Shown: positions 23,597 to 36,066 of the stretch, one piece after another
Numbering within the stretch: the first letter of the stretch is position 1
How the letters are laid out: each line of letters opens with the position of its first letter
Assembly (NCBI RefSeq): GCF_910594005.1
Contig: NC_057825.1
Location: 52,607,037-52,671,036, forward strand
DNA: 64,000 bases
DNA from: Cervus elaphus
Lineage: Eukaryota; Chordata; Mammalia; Artiodactyla; Cervidae
Reading direction: 5' to 3'
Program-made: the position numbers and the translations under genes
Notes under the pieces: model-generated
Database searches by the model: none
The model's input: only the letters and a program-made list of their open reading frames with translations
Told to the model about the DNA's origin: nothing

Positions 23597-23822
23597 CAGT
23601 TCAGTTCAGTTCAGTTCAGTCGCTCAGTCGTGTCCGACTCTTTGCGACCCCATGAATTGCAGCAGCCAGGCACCCCTGTCCATCACCAACTCCCGGAGTT
23701 GACTGAAACTCATGCCCATTGAGTCGATGACACCATCCAGCCATCTCATCCTCTCTGTCTTCCCCTCCTCCTCCTGCCCCCAATCCCTCCCAGCATCAGG
23801 GTCTTTTCCAATGAGTCAACTC
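23597..23822 (-). mobile_element. BovB 3'-end insert in old L1
   Basis: A 226-bp BovB 3' end in antisense, starting with four TTCAG units (the CTGAA tail) and ending at CAATGAGTCAACTC. It is the least decayed BovB tail in the window (TCGCTCAGTCGTGTCCGACT retained), so it is a relatively young insert. Confidence 0.92.
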
Positions 23823-24417
23823 TTAGAATACTGACCTGCAATTTCATTCATGCAAATCATCACACATATCGGAATTCTCTAAATTTTTAAGATTGAGTAA
23901 CATTTTTAAAAATTTATTTACATCATTTTTATCCATTTATCTATTTACAAACTTTTAGGTTGCTTCCAATGTGTTGGCTAATGTGTATAATTCATCAATG
24001 AGCATGGGCCTACATATCTACTTAATATAATGATTCTGTATTCTTTAAATATGTATGAATAAATGAGAGTGCTGAATCATGCTATAGTTCTATTTTTAAT
24101 GCTTTTAAGTAAAGTGCATATTGTTTTTTGTGTCTGTACTGGTTTACATTCCCAACAACAATGTATACAGGTTCCCATTTTCTTTATTTTCTCACCAACA
24201 TTTGTTTTCTGTAGACTTTTTGGTGGTGGTCCTTCTGATACGTATGAGATGATATATCACTGCAGTTTTGATTTGCATTTTTCTAATGATTAGTGATGTT
24301 GAGAAGTCTTTCATGTGCCTATTTGCATTTGTATATCTTCAACATAGTAAACAGTCAATAAGAGATAGCTGTAATTATTTATTAAAGTGTGTGTATCCAA
24401 GGCACGCATTTGAATTT

Positions 24418-24626
24418 GCTTCTGTTGTGTTCAAATCTTTGTGACACTCTGGACTGTAGCCTGCCAGGGTCCTCTGTCCATGGGATTTCCCAGGCAAGAA
24501 TAATGGAGTGGGTTGTCATTTCCTTCTTCAGGGGTTCTTCCCCATCCAAGGATTGAACCCGCATCTCTTCTCTCTCCTGCATTTGGCAGGCAGGTTTTTT
24601 TTACCACTAACACCACCTGGGAAGCC
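24418..24626 (-). mobile_element. Bov-tA SINE
   Basis: Complete antisense copy. The minus strand keeps GGCTTCCCAGGTGGTG, the B box GGTTCAATCC, and a tail with ATTTGAACACAACAGAAG. Confidence 0.9.
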
Positions 24627-24830
24627 AGTGTATCCACTTCATGTAACTAAAGAGAAAAATGACATGCCATTATTGTTTCAATGATATCTAAGGAAATATT
24701 TTTTTAATCCTAGATTATAAACTCCTAAATTGCAGAAATAATTTCTTAATTATTTTTGCACTCTTAGAGTAACCAAATGCCTGCCACAGAGTAAATAAAT
24801 AATATCTCTTTATTAAAGGATTAAACATTA

Positions 24831-25152
24831 AACCAATCAATCCTACAGGAAACCAATCCTGAATATTCATTGGAAGGCCTGATGCTGAAACTAAAGCTCC
24901 AATACTTTGGCCACCTGATGTGAAGAGCTGACTTATTAGAAAACGCCCTGATGCTGGGAAAGATTGAAGGCAGGAGGAGAAGGAGACGACAGAGGATGGC
25001 ATCTGTCATTAGAGTGGCTGGGTGGCCTCACTGACTCACTGAACATGAGTTTATTCAAGCTCAGGGAGATGGTGAAGGGCAGGGAAGCCTGGCATGTTTC
25101 AGTCCATGGGGTTGCAAAGAATCAGGCACTACTGAGAGACTGAACAACAACA
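24831..25152 (+). mobile_element. BovB 3'-end fragment
   Basis: About 320 bp sense BovB, from CAATCCTACAGGAAACC to GAGAGACTGAACAACAACAA. The flanks TAAAGGATTAAA and AAAAGGAATAAA may be a decayed TSD. Confidence 0.9.
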
Positions 25153-25907
25153 AATAAAAGGAATAAATGACATGAATAGATAGTTCACTTAGGTTGCAGT
25201 TGGTGTTGTTTATTGTACATGATATAAATGTGCAGACAGAAACTAACTGGTAGATATATTTCCAATATCGTCTGTCAAGCTAAGGCATCACCATATGTAC
25301 TGGTATACAAAAAGTAAATATCTTCTTTAAATAAAGCTGTCAGAAAAATCTCTCTTTTCTCTAAATGATATCTTAGTAGAATGTGTTGACTAATATTTCT
25401 CAAATAAAAGAAGCAGCAAGATATGTTTCAATGAGTCAAAAAAAGAAGAGATTCACCCTAAGTTTTAAAGGACTTGAGAGTATTTTTTTCCTAAAGCTAG
25501 GTTGGCTATGTACAAGGAAAAGGAGTTTTGGACTGTTTGATGGAGAATTAGATTTATCTTTTATCAGAAGAAAGAGAAAAATAAAAACAAATTTTGTGCT
25601 AGAATCCTCCTATGGATCTCTAGATATTCATATAGGGGATTAAGAAATACGTGAAAATTGTATTATATGTGAGAATATTGAGGAAGAAATCCCTGGCTTA
25701 AAAATAAAATCAATTGCATCTATGTCATCATTGTCCAACAGAGCTTTCTGTTATAGCAGATATTTTCTTTATAAGTATTATATAAGGCAACCTTAGCCAC
25801 ATAAGGCTACTGAGCAGTTAAACACTGCTATTGCAATTTATAAACTTAAATGTTAAGTAAACTAAATGTTAATCATTTCAAATTTAAACTTCAATAACCA
25901 TATACAT
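25153..25907. other. AT-rich non-coding DNA
   Basis: Holds an 86-codon + frame (25383-25643) rich in K, F and L. It has no recognisable domain and no sign of selection. I treat it as chance. Confidence 0.6.
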
Positions 25908-26126
25908 GGCTTTCCCAGTGGTCTGTGGTAAAGAATCTGCCTGCCAATGAATGAGATGCCAGAGATGAAGTTTTGATCTTTGGATCAGGAAGATTCCCTG
26001 GAAGAGGAAATGACAATCCACTCCAGTATTCTCGCCTGAAGAATTCCATGGACAGAAGAGATTAGACTAGCAGGCTACAGTCTATTGGGTCACAAATAGT
26101 TGGACACGACTGAGTGACTGAGCATG
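25908..26126 (+). mobile_element. Bov-tA SINE
   Basis: Near complete sense copy, from GGCTTTCCCAGTGGTC to GACACGACTGAGTGACTGAGC. The B box is degraded (TTTTGATC). Confidence 0.9.
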
Positions 26127-26177
26127 CAACCATATATGACTACTTATTGGACAACACAGTAAGCTCTATATTAGCCT

Positions 26178-26384
26178 GGGAGCTTCCCTGGTGGCTCAGA
26201 GGTTAAAGCATCTGCCTGCAATTTGGGAGACCTGGGATCCATCCTAGGGTTGGGAAGATCCTCTGGAGGAGGGCATGGCAACCTACTCCAGTACTGTTGC
26301 CAGGAAAATTCCACAGATGGAGGAGCCTGGTAGGCTACAGTCCATGGGATAGCAAAGAATCGAACACGAGAGAGCAACTTCACT
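26178..26384 (+). mobile_element. Bov-tA SINE
   Basis: A second sense copy 51 bp downstream of the previous one. It is full length with an intact head (GGAGCTTCCCTGGTGGCTCAG). Sequence differences from its neighbour argue for independent insertion, not duplication. Confidence 0.92.
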
Positions 26385-26954
26385 TCTCCCTTCATATTAT
26401 TTTTAAACCTTCAGAACTACTCAAAAGACAATAGTCGTCTCTCTAACAGGTTTCCCAGGTTTTGTATACTTTTACTTTCTGTAAATAAAATTTAGGATCT
26501 TTCAGTATCTCATCATTTTTCCTGAACATCCTACCTGCTCATTACAGTAACTTTAGAGTCCAGTTTCACTAGCCAATATGTCAACAAGCATTGCTCACAC
26601 TTTCTTCCCACATCTGAAATTCTATCACAATTAATGCAAGAAAGTTTTATTTTAAATATAAGGTGGAGGGATTTGCTTTCAAGGCACTTGCACTTTTTTT
26701 TTTTTTTTTGAGATGAAAATGCACACAGAAACTATTATGAAAAAAATTAATATTGGTCTATTTAATGCAAAATTTAATTCAATTAATTAATCAAGAAAAT
26801 AGCCTTCTTATTAGAAAAAAATAAAATCTTCATTGTTATGACAGTGTTGATAAGGGCTTTACATGCTAGACATTGCACTGAAAAAATTTGGAGCACTTTT
26901 GGAAATTCAAAGCTGTAAGAAAATAGAGTTTTAAAATCTATTCTCAGTTATTTA
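26385..26954. other. AT-rich non-coding DNA
   Basis: A poly-T run at about 26695-26710 could be the tail of an unrecognised antisense retroinsert. Nothing else supports that. Confidence 0.55.
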
Positions 26955-27732
26955 TAACTTCAGATATGCACATGACACCACCCTTATGGCTGAAAGTGAA
27001 GAGGGATTAGAGACTCTTGATGAGCTGAAAGAGGGGAGTGAAAAAACTGGCTCAAAGCTCAACATTCAAAAAATGAAGATCATGGCATCTGGTCCCAGCA
27101 TTTCCTGTCAAATAAATGGGGAAACAATGAAAACAGTGAACATTATTTTCTAGGGATTCAAAATCACTGTGTATGGTGACTGTAGCCATGAAATTAAAAG
27201 ACATTAGCTTCTTGGAAGAAAAGCTGTGACAAACCTAGACAGCATAATAAAAAACAGAGTCATTACTTTACTGACAAAGGTCTGTCTAGTCAAAGCTTTG
27301 GTTTTTCCACTAGTTATGTGCAGATATGAGAGTTGGAGCATAAAGAAGGCTGAGCAGCAAAGAATTGATGCTTTTGAACTGTGGTGTTGGAAAAGACTCT
27401 TGAGAGTCCCTTGAATGGCAAGGAGATCAAACCAGTCAATCCTAAAGGAAATAAACCCTGAATATCCCTTGAAAGGACTGATACTGAAGCTCCAATACTT
27501 TGGCCACCTGAGGTGAGGAGCAGATTCATTGGAAAAGACCCTGATGCTGGGAAAAAACTGAAGTCAATAGGAGAAGGGGCAACAGAGGATGACATAGTTG
27601 GATGGCATTGCTGACTTAATGGACATGAGTTTGAGCAAGTTCCAGTAGATGGTGAAGGACAGAGAGGCCTTGCATGCTGCAGTCCATGGGGGTTGCAAAA
27701 AGTCAGACACCACTGAGCGATCAAACAACAAC
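26955..27732 (+). mobile_element. BovB, 5'-truncated
   Basis: About 780 bp sense BovB starting just upstream of the reverse transcriptase YADD block, which has decayed (ATATGCACATGACACC reads YAHDT). It runs to the 3' end GAGCGATCAAACAACAAC. The frame 27226-27414 keeps FELWCWKRLLRVP. Confidence 0.92.
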
Positions 27733-27930
27733 CTTCCTTGGTGGCTCAGACTATAAAAAATCTGCCTGCAACGCAGGAGACCCAGGTTTAATCCCTGGAT
27801 CAAGATTTCCTGGAGAAGGAATGGCTATCCACTTCAGTATTCTTCCCTGGAGATTTCCATGGACAGAGGAGCCTTTAAGGCTACAGTTCATGGGATCGCA
27901 AAGACTTGGACATGACTGAGCAACTAACGC
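27733..27930 (+). mobile_element. Bov-tA SINE abutting BovB tail
   Basis: Sense copy starting directly at the end of the BovB (CTTCCTTGGTGGCTCAG) and ending CATGACTGAGCAACTAACGC. Insertion at or in the BovB tail is likely. Confidence 0.9.
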
Positions 27931-30228
27931 AATACAAGAGATCATAAAATGAAAACTATTATATCTAATTGCTAAAATGGAGAAAATTATATACCTTCAG
28001 AAAAAATATGGGATTATTCATTAGTTATGTAGCCTATATTATTTCCCCCCTTGCTTCTGCTTCTGCATTAAAAAAAAAAGTTAAAAAAATCCCTAAATGC
28101 TAGAGATCTGATGCTGAAAGTTTCAATACTCCCTTAATTGTAACACGATGTAGACAAAATTCTCTTTCAAGGTATGGAGAGCAAGGTCTGTAACCCCAAG
28201 TACATTCATTGTCACCATAATTTCACTGAGAAGCTCCAGTGCTGGAGACAATTGGGACCAGCAGGAAAGTGGAAATTATAAGCTGACATGCTCAACAATC
28301 TGAGTTGTTTACTTAAGGAAGTAATGACTATGCAGAACACAAAGAGACACATGCCTTGAAATTTTGTGAAATCTGGCAAAAGTACTTCATATTATCAATG
28401 CTATATATTATTTTATTATTTTTAAAGCACTCTATAGGTTTTAAAATTCCTTTCTGTTTTAAGTATAAATCGATGATGTGTATAACAGGAAGCGTGAGGT
28501 ACATTCACTTTTATTTTTGTGGAAAGTAAGTGAGAAAACATTTATGGTAAGACTCTGAAGTAAGAAAATGGCACCTATTTTTTGAAATATCAGATTTTTG
28601 TTTGATCAATTAAGTAGACATTTAAATGGTCAACCATCCTATTCACATCAAAACAAAGTTTTAGGACATACATATGTCATACTAAAATTATGCTATGTGA
28701 TTTCACAGTGATACTTCTGTCTATATAGAATGCAGCATAAAGTTAGAAATGTTAAAATCTTCTGAGCCCTTTCTTTTATAACTATATATCCCAGTAGTTC
28801 ACATAGAGAATAATTGAACTAAAAATTGTTACTTGATGAAGATGTCATCAACAATCTCCCATCAGTAGTACACGTGCTTTCACCTGGCATTTGAAATTTC
28901 AGTGAGTCTGTTTTATCCAGTTCCTCATGGCCAGTGAATGTCCTGGAATGCGTGGGGGTAGGTGTATACCTGTGAATATTAGGAAATCTTATGAATGTTA
29001 GAATTTTGTTTGGATTTTTAACCTTGCCCTGGGCCATCATTTTATATCACTATAGTCTCTAACTTCTTTTACTTGGTGACCAGGAAATATCTGGTAATTT
29101 TCTATTCAGTGGCTGAAGCTATTATACATTTTGGAGAAGGTTTCTGCAAAGCATATTCTGCATGGCAATCGACAATCCCTTTATAGTCCAGCACACTGGA
29201 CAAATCACACTAATAGTCTCAGGCTGATTTTCCCAGAGGAGTCATTCAACAGGGCCATCTGAAGTCATCTTATTTTTAATCTATTTTGAAAATCAAAGAT
29301 CCCAACATTTCTGAATTTCTTAAGGTCATTGGTCTACTTTATGTTTCCTGTGATATATAGACTAATTTAGCTTGGAGGTGAAAGATGCAGTTAAGAAGAC
29401 AAAGTGAAGAAAAGGACTTTGAAATGCAGAACTTTCAGTTTAAAAGGCTATGAATGACCATAAAAGATACAGCAACAAGAGTGTTTCTTTTCATTCTTTC
29501 AAGGACTATAGATTGCTAACAGAAGATTGATGGGAATATAGTTCTCTAGTTTTATGTTAATAGTATATCTGTTTTTATTTTCATTTCTCAAATGTTTTTG
29601 GAAAAAACTTCTTCAATGATGGAAATTAACTTTATTTTGTGTGAGTGTGTGTGTGTATGTCTATGTGGCCCTGTCTGTATTAAAACTATTTAATATTTTT
29701 ATTTGTTACAAAAGATATTTTGTACGGTGTCCCTGCTGTTAAATTCATATGAATCTCCTCTCCATATTATGAATAACAAAAGGAGAAAAAATCAACACTA
29801 GACAGAAAATCACACCTGCCTCTCCCCTAGTCCTGCAGTGTTTGAAATTTCTCTTCAACACTTCAGTTGAGACTTCCTAAATCACTGTGTCTTTATATCC
29901 CTTGACACTGCACTCACTGCCTTCCAAGAACATGGAGCATATTCCATTTTTGACCATTTAAGGATTTTGGAAGATTCTTTTTTAATTGAACTGAAACATT
30001 CTCCATTTTAACTTCTGTGCATTCATCTTGGTGCCATTCTCTGGTGTCACATAAAACATGTCTGGATCACTTTTCCACATGATGTTTATCTTTCCAAATC
30101 CTTCAGAAGTTTCATGTTTGTAAGCATATATCCTACTGAATTTTCAACCCAAGTCCAATAATGATCAACACATTCTCCAAAAGTCACTGTTGTTAATTTT
30201 TTTCATTGTGTTTTCCTTCATTTGATTT
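27931..30228. other. 2.3 kb AT-rich non-coding DNA
   Basis: No gene or repeat family recognised. A GT tract lies at about 29638-29660. Short frames such as 28819-29040 (minus) have no family resemblance. Confidence 0.6.
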
Positions 30229-30458
30229 GGTTTAATCACTAAATCTTGGCTGACTCTTGAGATCCCATGGATTGTAGGCCTCTAGGCTCCTCTGTTTTCT
30301 GTCCATGGGATTTCCTAGGCAGGAATATTGGAGTAGGTTGACATTTCCTTCTCCAGGGGATCTTCCTGACCCAGGGATTGAACCCAAGTCTCCTGCATTA
30401 CACGCAGTCTCCTGCATTGCAGGCAGATTCATAACCAACTGAGCCACTGGGGAAGCCT
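30229..30458 (-). mobile_element. Bov-tA SINE with internal duplication
   Basis: Full-length antisense copy. It carries a 19-bp imperfect tandem duplication in the tRNA-derived head (30387-30405 and 30406-30424, three mismatches), which makes it longer than its relatives. B box GGTTCAATCC intact. Confidence 0.9.
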
Positions 30459-30689
30459 ACATATACACACACACATATATAGGTGCATTTAGATGTTATC
30501 CATTCCAGGAAAATAAAGTATAAATACAGTTGTGGGTGGAAGGGAGGAAAGATCCTTCTACTCCTCCTGTTTTTTACCAAACATGTGTATGCTTCTTCTT
30601 TCTCACATAGGAATCTTTCCAGTTTTTCCCACTATTCACTTATTGGCTTGTTTTCTAAGAAATATTAATTCTGTCCAAGAGATATTATA

Positions 30690-31440
30690 CTGGACTATGT
30701 CAACTTAAATAAATGCACAATGTGAGAGCTGCAAGTTAAGTTTTATTTGGGGGCAAAATAAAGACTGCAGCTTGAGAGACATTGCTTCTAATAACTCTGA
30801 AAAATTGCTCTGAGGAGGCAGTGGTGGTGGTTTAGCTGCTAAGTTGTGTCTCATGCTTGCAACCCCATGGACTGTAGCCTGCCAGGCTCCTTGCTCCATG
30901 GGATTTTCCAGGCAAGAATACTAGGGTGGTTTGTCATTTTGTTCTCCAGGGACTATTCCCAACCCAGGGATCAAACATGGGTCTCCTGCACTGCAGGAAG
31001 ATTCTTTACCAACTGCTCCCAGAGGAGGAGACTGAGAAGATAAGGGGAGAATGAGACTAAGGAGGTAAGGGGAGAGTATATAAGAATTTTGCAACAGGGT
31101 GGAGATAATTGGGAACATCAAAAGATCATTCCTTAAATTAAAAAAAAAAAAAAATAGATGTGCCAAGTTAAAGAATTTAGTGCTTTCCTATGTATGGGAA
31201 GATGCAAGAGTCTGGGCTCACTGAAAAGCAATCCTTTGATATGCACCCACAGCTTTCTGGGGTCAATATACTGTGTTTTCACATCCTGAGTATACTCAGG
31301 GCTCACCTTAGGGACTTGGCTGTAGTCTGATGACTACTAGATGACAGGTGTTCTTTTCAGCCCTGAGTTTCTGAGGCTTACTAACTCATATTGGAAGGTT
31401 GCAATCCTTGATGATTATGATATCTGTTGTTTACTGATAT
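30690..31440. repeat. Possible LTR-like or old interspersed repeat, split by a SINE
   Basis: The phrase GCTGCAAGTTAAGTTTTATT followed by GGGGGCAAAATAAAGACTGCAG, and later GATGCAAGAGTCTGGGCTC, resemble an interspersed repeat I have seen in several mammals. I cannot assign the family. A Bov-tA lies inside it (30827-31020). A short A-run at 31140-31154 interrupts it. Confidence 0.4.
30827..31020 (-). mobile_element. Bov-tA SINE
   Basis: Antisense copy, tail GACACAACTTAGCAGCTAAACC with a small deletion, head degraded (GGGAGCAGTTGGTAAAG). GAGGAGG at 30812-30818 and 31022-31028 may be a short TSD. Confidence 0.88.
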
Positions 31441-32889
31441 AGAAAGAAATATTCCATTTCTCAACTCTTTTAATAGTGGAGAGTGAGCTCCACTCCACTG
31501 AAATAAAAAGGCAGAATTTTTAGGTATTGGGGTTGGGATGAGCTAGTGGGAAAATATTTCCTGACGTTAAAGGGAAGATTGTTCAATGTGATCATATCAT
31601 CTGTGTTTGCTAATTAGCTAGACTCCTATCCACCTATCTATAGATAATGGAATATAGCAATATCATCCTCCATGGTTACATTTCAAAAAGATACTTCTCA
31701 GATCTTTGAGAATGCTATTCTACACTGTAAAATGATTAAGAGTCTGGGATAACATTTATATCTCAAAGGAACAGAAAATGTATAATTATATGTTAAATGT
31801 TTTAAGATAAAAGATACCATGGGTCCACGGTCAGGAAGAAATCTATCTAAAGTTTAGTCAAGTTAAAGGGAAAATATCAAGGATGGTTTGGTCAATATTT
31901 ACTTTTGTTTTTTGTAAATCTGACTTTTATGGAAAGCTTTAATAAGGCAAAAACATATTATGTTGAGAAAGCACTAATTAGCTTTCTCCGTATTGTATTT
32001 TTTCTGCTACCAAGGATAATTCTTAGAAGTGAAATCTTTTGGACTATAGAAAGCTTGATGGATGTGAATCAGTAATTCTCTGAAAGTTCATATATCTTTC
32101 AAGTAAGTCTAAATATCTTGACTTTGTAGAAAGTAGAGGAAAGTTCAACTTGGACTTAAAGTAACACTTTTTTTTTCCTTCAATCTATTGTACCTTACAC
32201 AAGATTCTGTACTTTGGCCATTATTGGATATCACTTTAATAAAGGAAACACCTTGATCTCTTTCTTCTACTTGTGGCTACCCTGTGGATACTTTTATATT
32301 TTTATTTAGAAACCAGAGAGGATGAGAAATAATAATTATGACCCTAACATATATGAAATGGAGCAGAGAAAGCAGAAATTCTAGGAATTAAAGACCTGAA
32401 GAGAAGATAAAATAGATAAAGCAGTTCAAATTGCCATTGTCTTGGGAAAAATTACTGACAAGGGGAAAAAATGCCTCTCATGGACACAGGATACTGAACA
32501 GAGTAGGATTGGGATGATATTGGAAACACAATAGACTGACTAAAACTGAGAGGATAAAAATGAGGGAGGAAGACAAAATGGGCCCAAATGTGAGTCAGGA
32601 ATCTAAGTCATACAAGGTGATCCAGTACTATGCTATACAAAAATGACGATTTAGTATAAACCCATAGTTGACATGTAACCTACAAGGCAAGGAAACTGGA
32701 AATCCAAATGGGAGTCAGGGAACTGAATATTGACTTTGGTAAAACTTATCTGACATTCAGTAGAAGAGCACTTCCCACTCCCCTTGTTATGATATGAATT
32801 ATTCAACTGGAAGCAGAAGCAGGAGAGGTGATTTAATTTGAAGCATAGAAACAAACACCGACTCAACACCAGTCATAGTCTATAGAGCT
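31441..32889. other. Non-coding DNA
   Basis: No repeat, RNA gene or exon recognised. Slightly less AT-rich near its right end. Short frames only. Confidence 0.58.
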
Positions 32890-33165
32890 GAATAACCTTT
32901 AAACAGACTCTTGGAGGGTACAACAAAACCTTGTACACACCAGGATCCAGGAGAAAGGAGCAATGATCCCACAAAAGATGGAGTAGACTTGCCTGTGAGT
33001 GACCAGGAGTCTCTGGCGGAGGCAAGGGTCAACAGTGCCCTGCTCTGGGTCAGGGGTATTGACTCCAACAGTCCTGGAAGCTGCAGTGTGCTGGCTTACC
33101 CCTACCTCAGGCTAAACTCCATGGAGGGAACACAGCCATACCCATCAGAGTAAAATTGGATTAAA
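32890..33165 (+). repeat. Probable 5' extension upstream of BovB copy 4, LTR-like or BovB 5' UTR
   Basis: A relatively GC-rich stretch (AGACTCTTGGAGGGTACAAC, then CCAGGATCCAGGAGAAAGGAG, then GACTTGCCTGTGAGTG). It runs without a visible break into GAGCATGGCC, ACAAGACCC-like sequence and the BovB 5' module. It may be the distal 5' UTR of a BovB subtype or an older LTR-like repeat beside it. The 80-codon frame at 32911-33153 has no recognisable domain. Confidence 0.4.
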
Positions 33166-33669
33166 GATTTACTGAGCATGGCCTGCCCACCAGAGCAAGA
33201 CCCAGTTTTCCCCACAGCCAGTACCTAACATTAGGAAGCCTCCGCAAGCCTCTTATCCTTATCCATCAGGGGGCAGATGGAATGAAAACCACAATCACAG
33301 GAAACTAACCAAACTGATCACATGAATCACAGCCTTGTCTAATTCAATGAAACTATAAGCCATGTTGTGTAAAGCCATCCAAGGCAGATGGGTCATGGTA
33401 GAGAGTTCTGACAAAACCTGCTCACTGAAGAAAGGAGTAACAAACCACTTCAGCATTCTTGCCTTGAGAACCCCATGAACAATACAAAAAGGCAAAAAAG
33501 ATATGACATTGAAAGATGAACTCTCCAGATTGGTAGGTGGCCAAAATGTTACAATAGTAGAGTAGAGAAATAGCTCCAGAAGTAATGAAGAGGCTGAGCC
33601 AAAGCAGAAAACTTACCCAGTTGTGTATGTGTCTGGTGGTGATAGTAAAGTCTGAAACTGTAAAGAATC

Positions 33670-34387
33670 TTGCCTAAGAACCTGAATGTTAGGTCCATGA
33701 ATCAAGGTAAATTGGAAGTGGTCAAACAGGAGATGGCAAGAGTGAATATTGACATTTTAGGAATCAGTGAACTAAAATGGACCAGAAATTTAATTCAGAT
33801 GACCAGTACATCTACTACTGTGGGCAAGAGTCCATTAGAAGAAATGGAGTAACCATCATAGTACAAAAGAGTCTGAAATGCATCACTTGGGTGCAGTCTA
33901 AAACAAAACAAAACAAAAATACTCTGTCCATTTCCAAAATAAACCATTCAGTATCACAGTAAACCAAGTCTATGCCCCAATAGCAAATGCTGAAGAAGCT
34001 GAAGTTGAACAGTTCTAAGAAGATCTACAAGACCCTCTAGAGCTAACATCCAAAACAGATGTCCTTTTCATCATAGGGGACTAGCATGCAAAAGTAGGAA
34101 GTCAGGAGATACCTGGAGTAACAGGTAAGTTGGGCCTTGGAGTACAAAATAAAACAGGGCAAAGGTTAGCAGAGTTTTGCCAAGAGAACACATTGGTCAT
34201 AGCAAACACCCTCTTCCAACAACACAAGAGAAGAGGAGACAAACTCTATATATGGGCATCACCAGATGGTCAATACCTTGATCAGATTAATTATATTTTT
34301 GCAGCCAAAGATGGAGAAGCTCTATACAGTCAGCAAAAAGAAGACTTGGATCTGACTGTGGCTCAGATCATGAACTCCTTATTGTAA
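33670..34387 (+). pseudogene. BovB endonuclease remnant (copy 4)
   Basis: Frames 33670-33852 and 34130-34387 carry the N-terminal block NQGKLEVVKQEMARVNIDIL and the C-terminal block FCQENTLVIANTLFQQHKRR with SPDGQYLDQINYIF, typical of the RTE-clade endonuclease. The two halves are in different frames with stops between them. Confidence 0.87.
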
Positions 34388-34781
34388 AGTTCAGACTTAA
34401 ACTAAAAAAAAAAAAAGTGCAGAAAACCACTAGGCCATTCAGGTATGACAAAAATCAAATCCCTTATGATAGAACTATGGATAAAGGTTTGTGACATTTT
34501 ACAGGAGTCAGTGATCAAAACCATCCTCAAGAAAAATGCAAAAAGGCAAATAGTTGTTTGAGGAGGACCTATAAATAACTGAGAAAGGAAGAGAAACAAA
34601 AGGGAAAGGAGGAAAGGAAAGATATACCCATCTGACTGCAGAATTCCAAAGAATAGCAAGGAGAGATAAGGAAGCCTTCCTCAGTGAACAACGCAAATAA
34701 ATACAGGAGAACAATATAATGGGAAAGACTAGAGATCTCTTCTAGAAAATTAGAGATAACAAGAGAACATTTCATGAAAAG

Positions 34782-36066
34782 ATGGGCACAACAAAGGACA
34801 AAAATGGTATGGACCTAACAGAAGCAGTAGATATTAAGAGGAAGTGGCGAGAATACACAGAAGAACTATACAAAAAAGATCTTAATGACCCAGATAACCA
34901 CAAAGGTGTGCTCACTCACCTAGAGCCAGACATCTTGGAGTGTGAAGTCAAGTGGGCCTTAGGATGCATCACTGTGAACAAAGCTAGTGGAGGTTATGGA
35001 ATTCCAGTCAATCTATTTTAAATCCTAAAAGATGATTCTATAAAAGAGCTGCACTCAATATAACAGCAAATTAGGAAAACTCAGCAGTGGCCCCAGGACT
35101 GGAAAAGATCAGTTTTCATTCCAATCCCAAAGAAAGGCAGTGCCAAAGAATGTTCAAACTACTACACAATTGCACTTATATCACATGCTAGCAAAGAAAT
35201 GCTCACAATTCTCCAAGCTAGGCTTCAATAGTAAATGAACTGAGAATACCCAGATGTTCAAGCTGGATTTAGAAAAGGCAGAGGAACTAGAGATCAAATT
35301 ACCAACACTGGTTGGATCATAGAAAAGGAAGATATTTCCAGAAAAACATCTACTTCTGCTTAATTGACTACACTAAAGCCTTTGACTGTGTGGATCACAA
35401 GAAACTGTGGAAAATTCTTGAAAAGATGGGACTACCAGACCGCCTTACCTGCCTCCTGAGAAATTTTTATGCAGATCAAGAAGCAACAGTTAGAAGTGGG
35501 CATGGAACAAATAATTGGTTTCAAATTGGGAAAGAAGTATGTCAAGGCTGTATATTGTCACCTTGCTTATTTAACTCTTATGCAGAGTACATCATGCAAA
35601 AGGCTGGCCTTGATGAAGCAAAAGCTGAAGTCAAGATTGCTGTGACATATATCAATAACCTCAAATATGCAGATGACACCACCCGTATGCCAGAAAGTGA
35701 AGAGGAACTATAAAACCTCTTGATGAAGGTTAAAGAGGAAAGTTAAAAAGCTGGCTTAAAACTCAACATTCAAGAAACAAAGAAGATGGCATCCTGTCCC
35801 ATCACTTTGTGGCAAATAGATGGGAAACAATGGAAACAGTGACACATTTTATTTTCTTGGGCTCTAAAATCACTGCAGATGGTGACTGTAGCCATGAAAT
35901 TAAAAGATGCTTGCTCCTTGGAAGAAAAGCTATGACCAATCTAGACAGCATATTAAAAATCAAAGACATTACTTTGCTGACAAAGGTCTGTCTAGTCAAA
36001 GCTATGGTTTTTCCGGTAGTCGTGTATGGATGTGAGAGTTGGACTATAAGGAAAGCTGAGCACTGA
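34782..36066 (+). pseudogene. BovB reverse transcriptase remnant (copy 4)
   Basis: Frame 34782-35021 has ILECEVKWALGCITVNKASGG. Frame 35312-35713 (133 codons) keeps the whole palm: LIDYTKAFDCVDHKKLW, CQGCILSPCLFN, and the catalytic KYADDTT. Frame 35809-36066 is the C-terminal part (GSKITADGDCSHEIKR, VVVYGCESWTIRKAEH). This is the best-preserved reverse transcriptase core in the window, but stops isolate the pieces. Confidence 0.9.

Larger units (their letters stand above)
23440..24345 (-). mobile_element. Old L1 fragment, antisense, split by BovB
   Basis: The + strand carries decayed complements of a mammalian L1 3' part: GTATTTGTCTTTCTCTGTCTGAC, TTTAGGTTGCTTCCAATGTG, TTACATTCCCAACAACAATG and GATTTGCATTTTTCTAATGA. 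Divergence is high, so this is an ancient, pre-ruminant-radiation type of insert. A BovB piece interrupts it at 23597-23822. Confidence 0.8.

Noticed and set aside
25383..25643. 86-codon orphan frame
   Set aside because: No domain, no start context of note, AT-rich composition expected of random DNA.
26178..26384. Local duplication of the SINE at 25908
   Set aside because: The two neighbours differ at many positions and their flanks differ, so they are separate insertions.
30690..31440. Endogenous retrovirus with genes
   Set aside because: Only an LTR-like fragment is possible. I saw no gag, pol or env-like coding sequence here or elsewhere in the window.
32911..33153. 80-codon frame upstream of BovB copy 4
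   Set aside because: The frame lies in a repeat-like segment, shows no known domain and has no codon signature.
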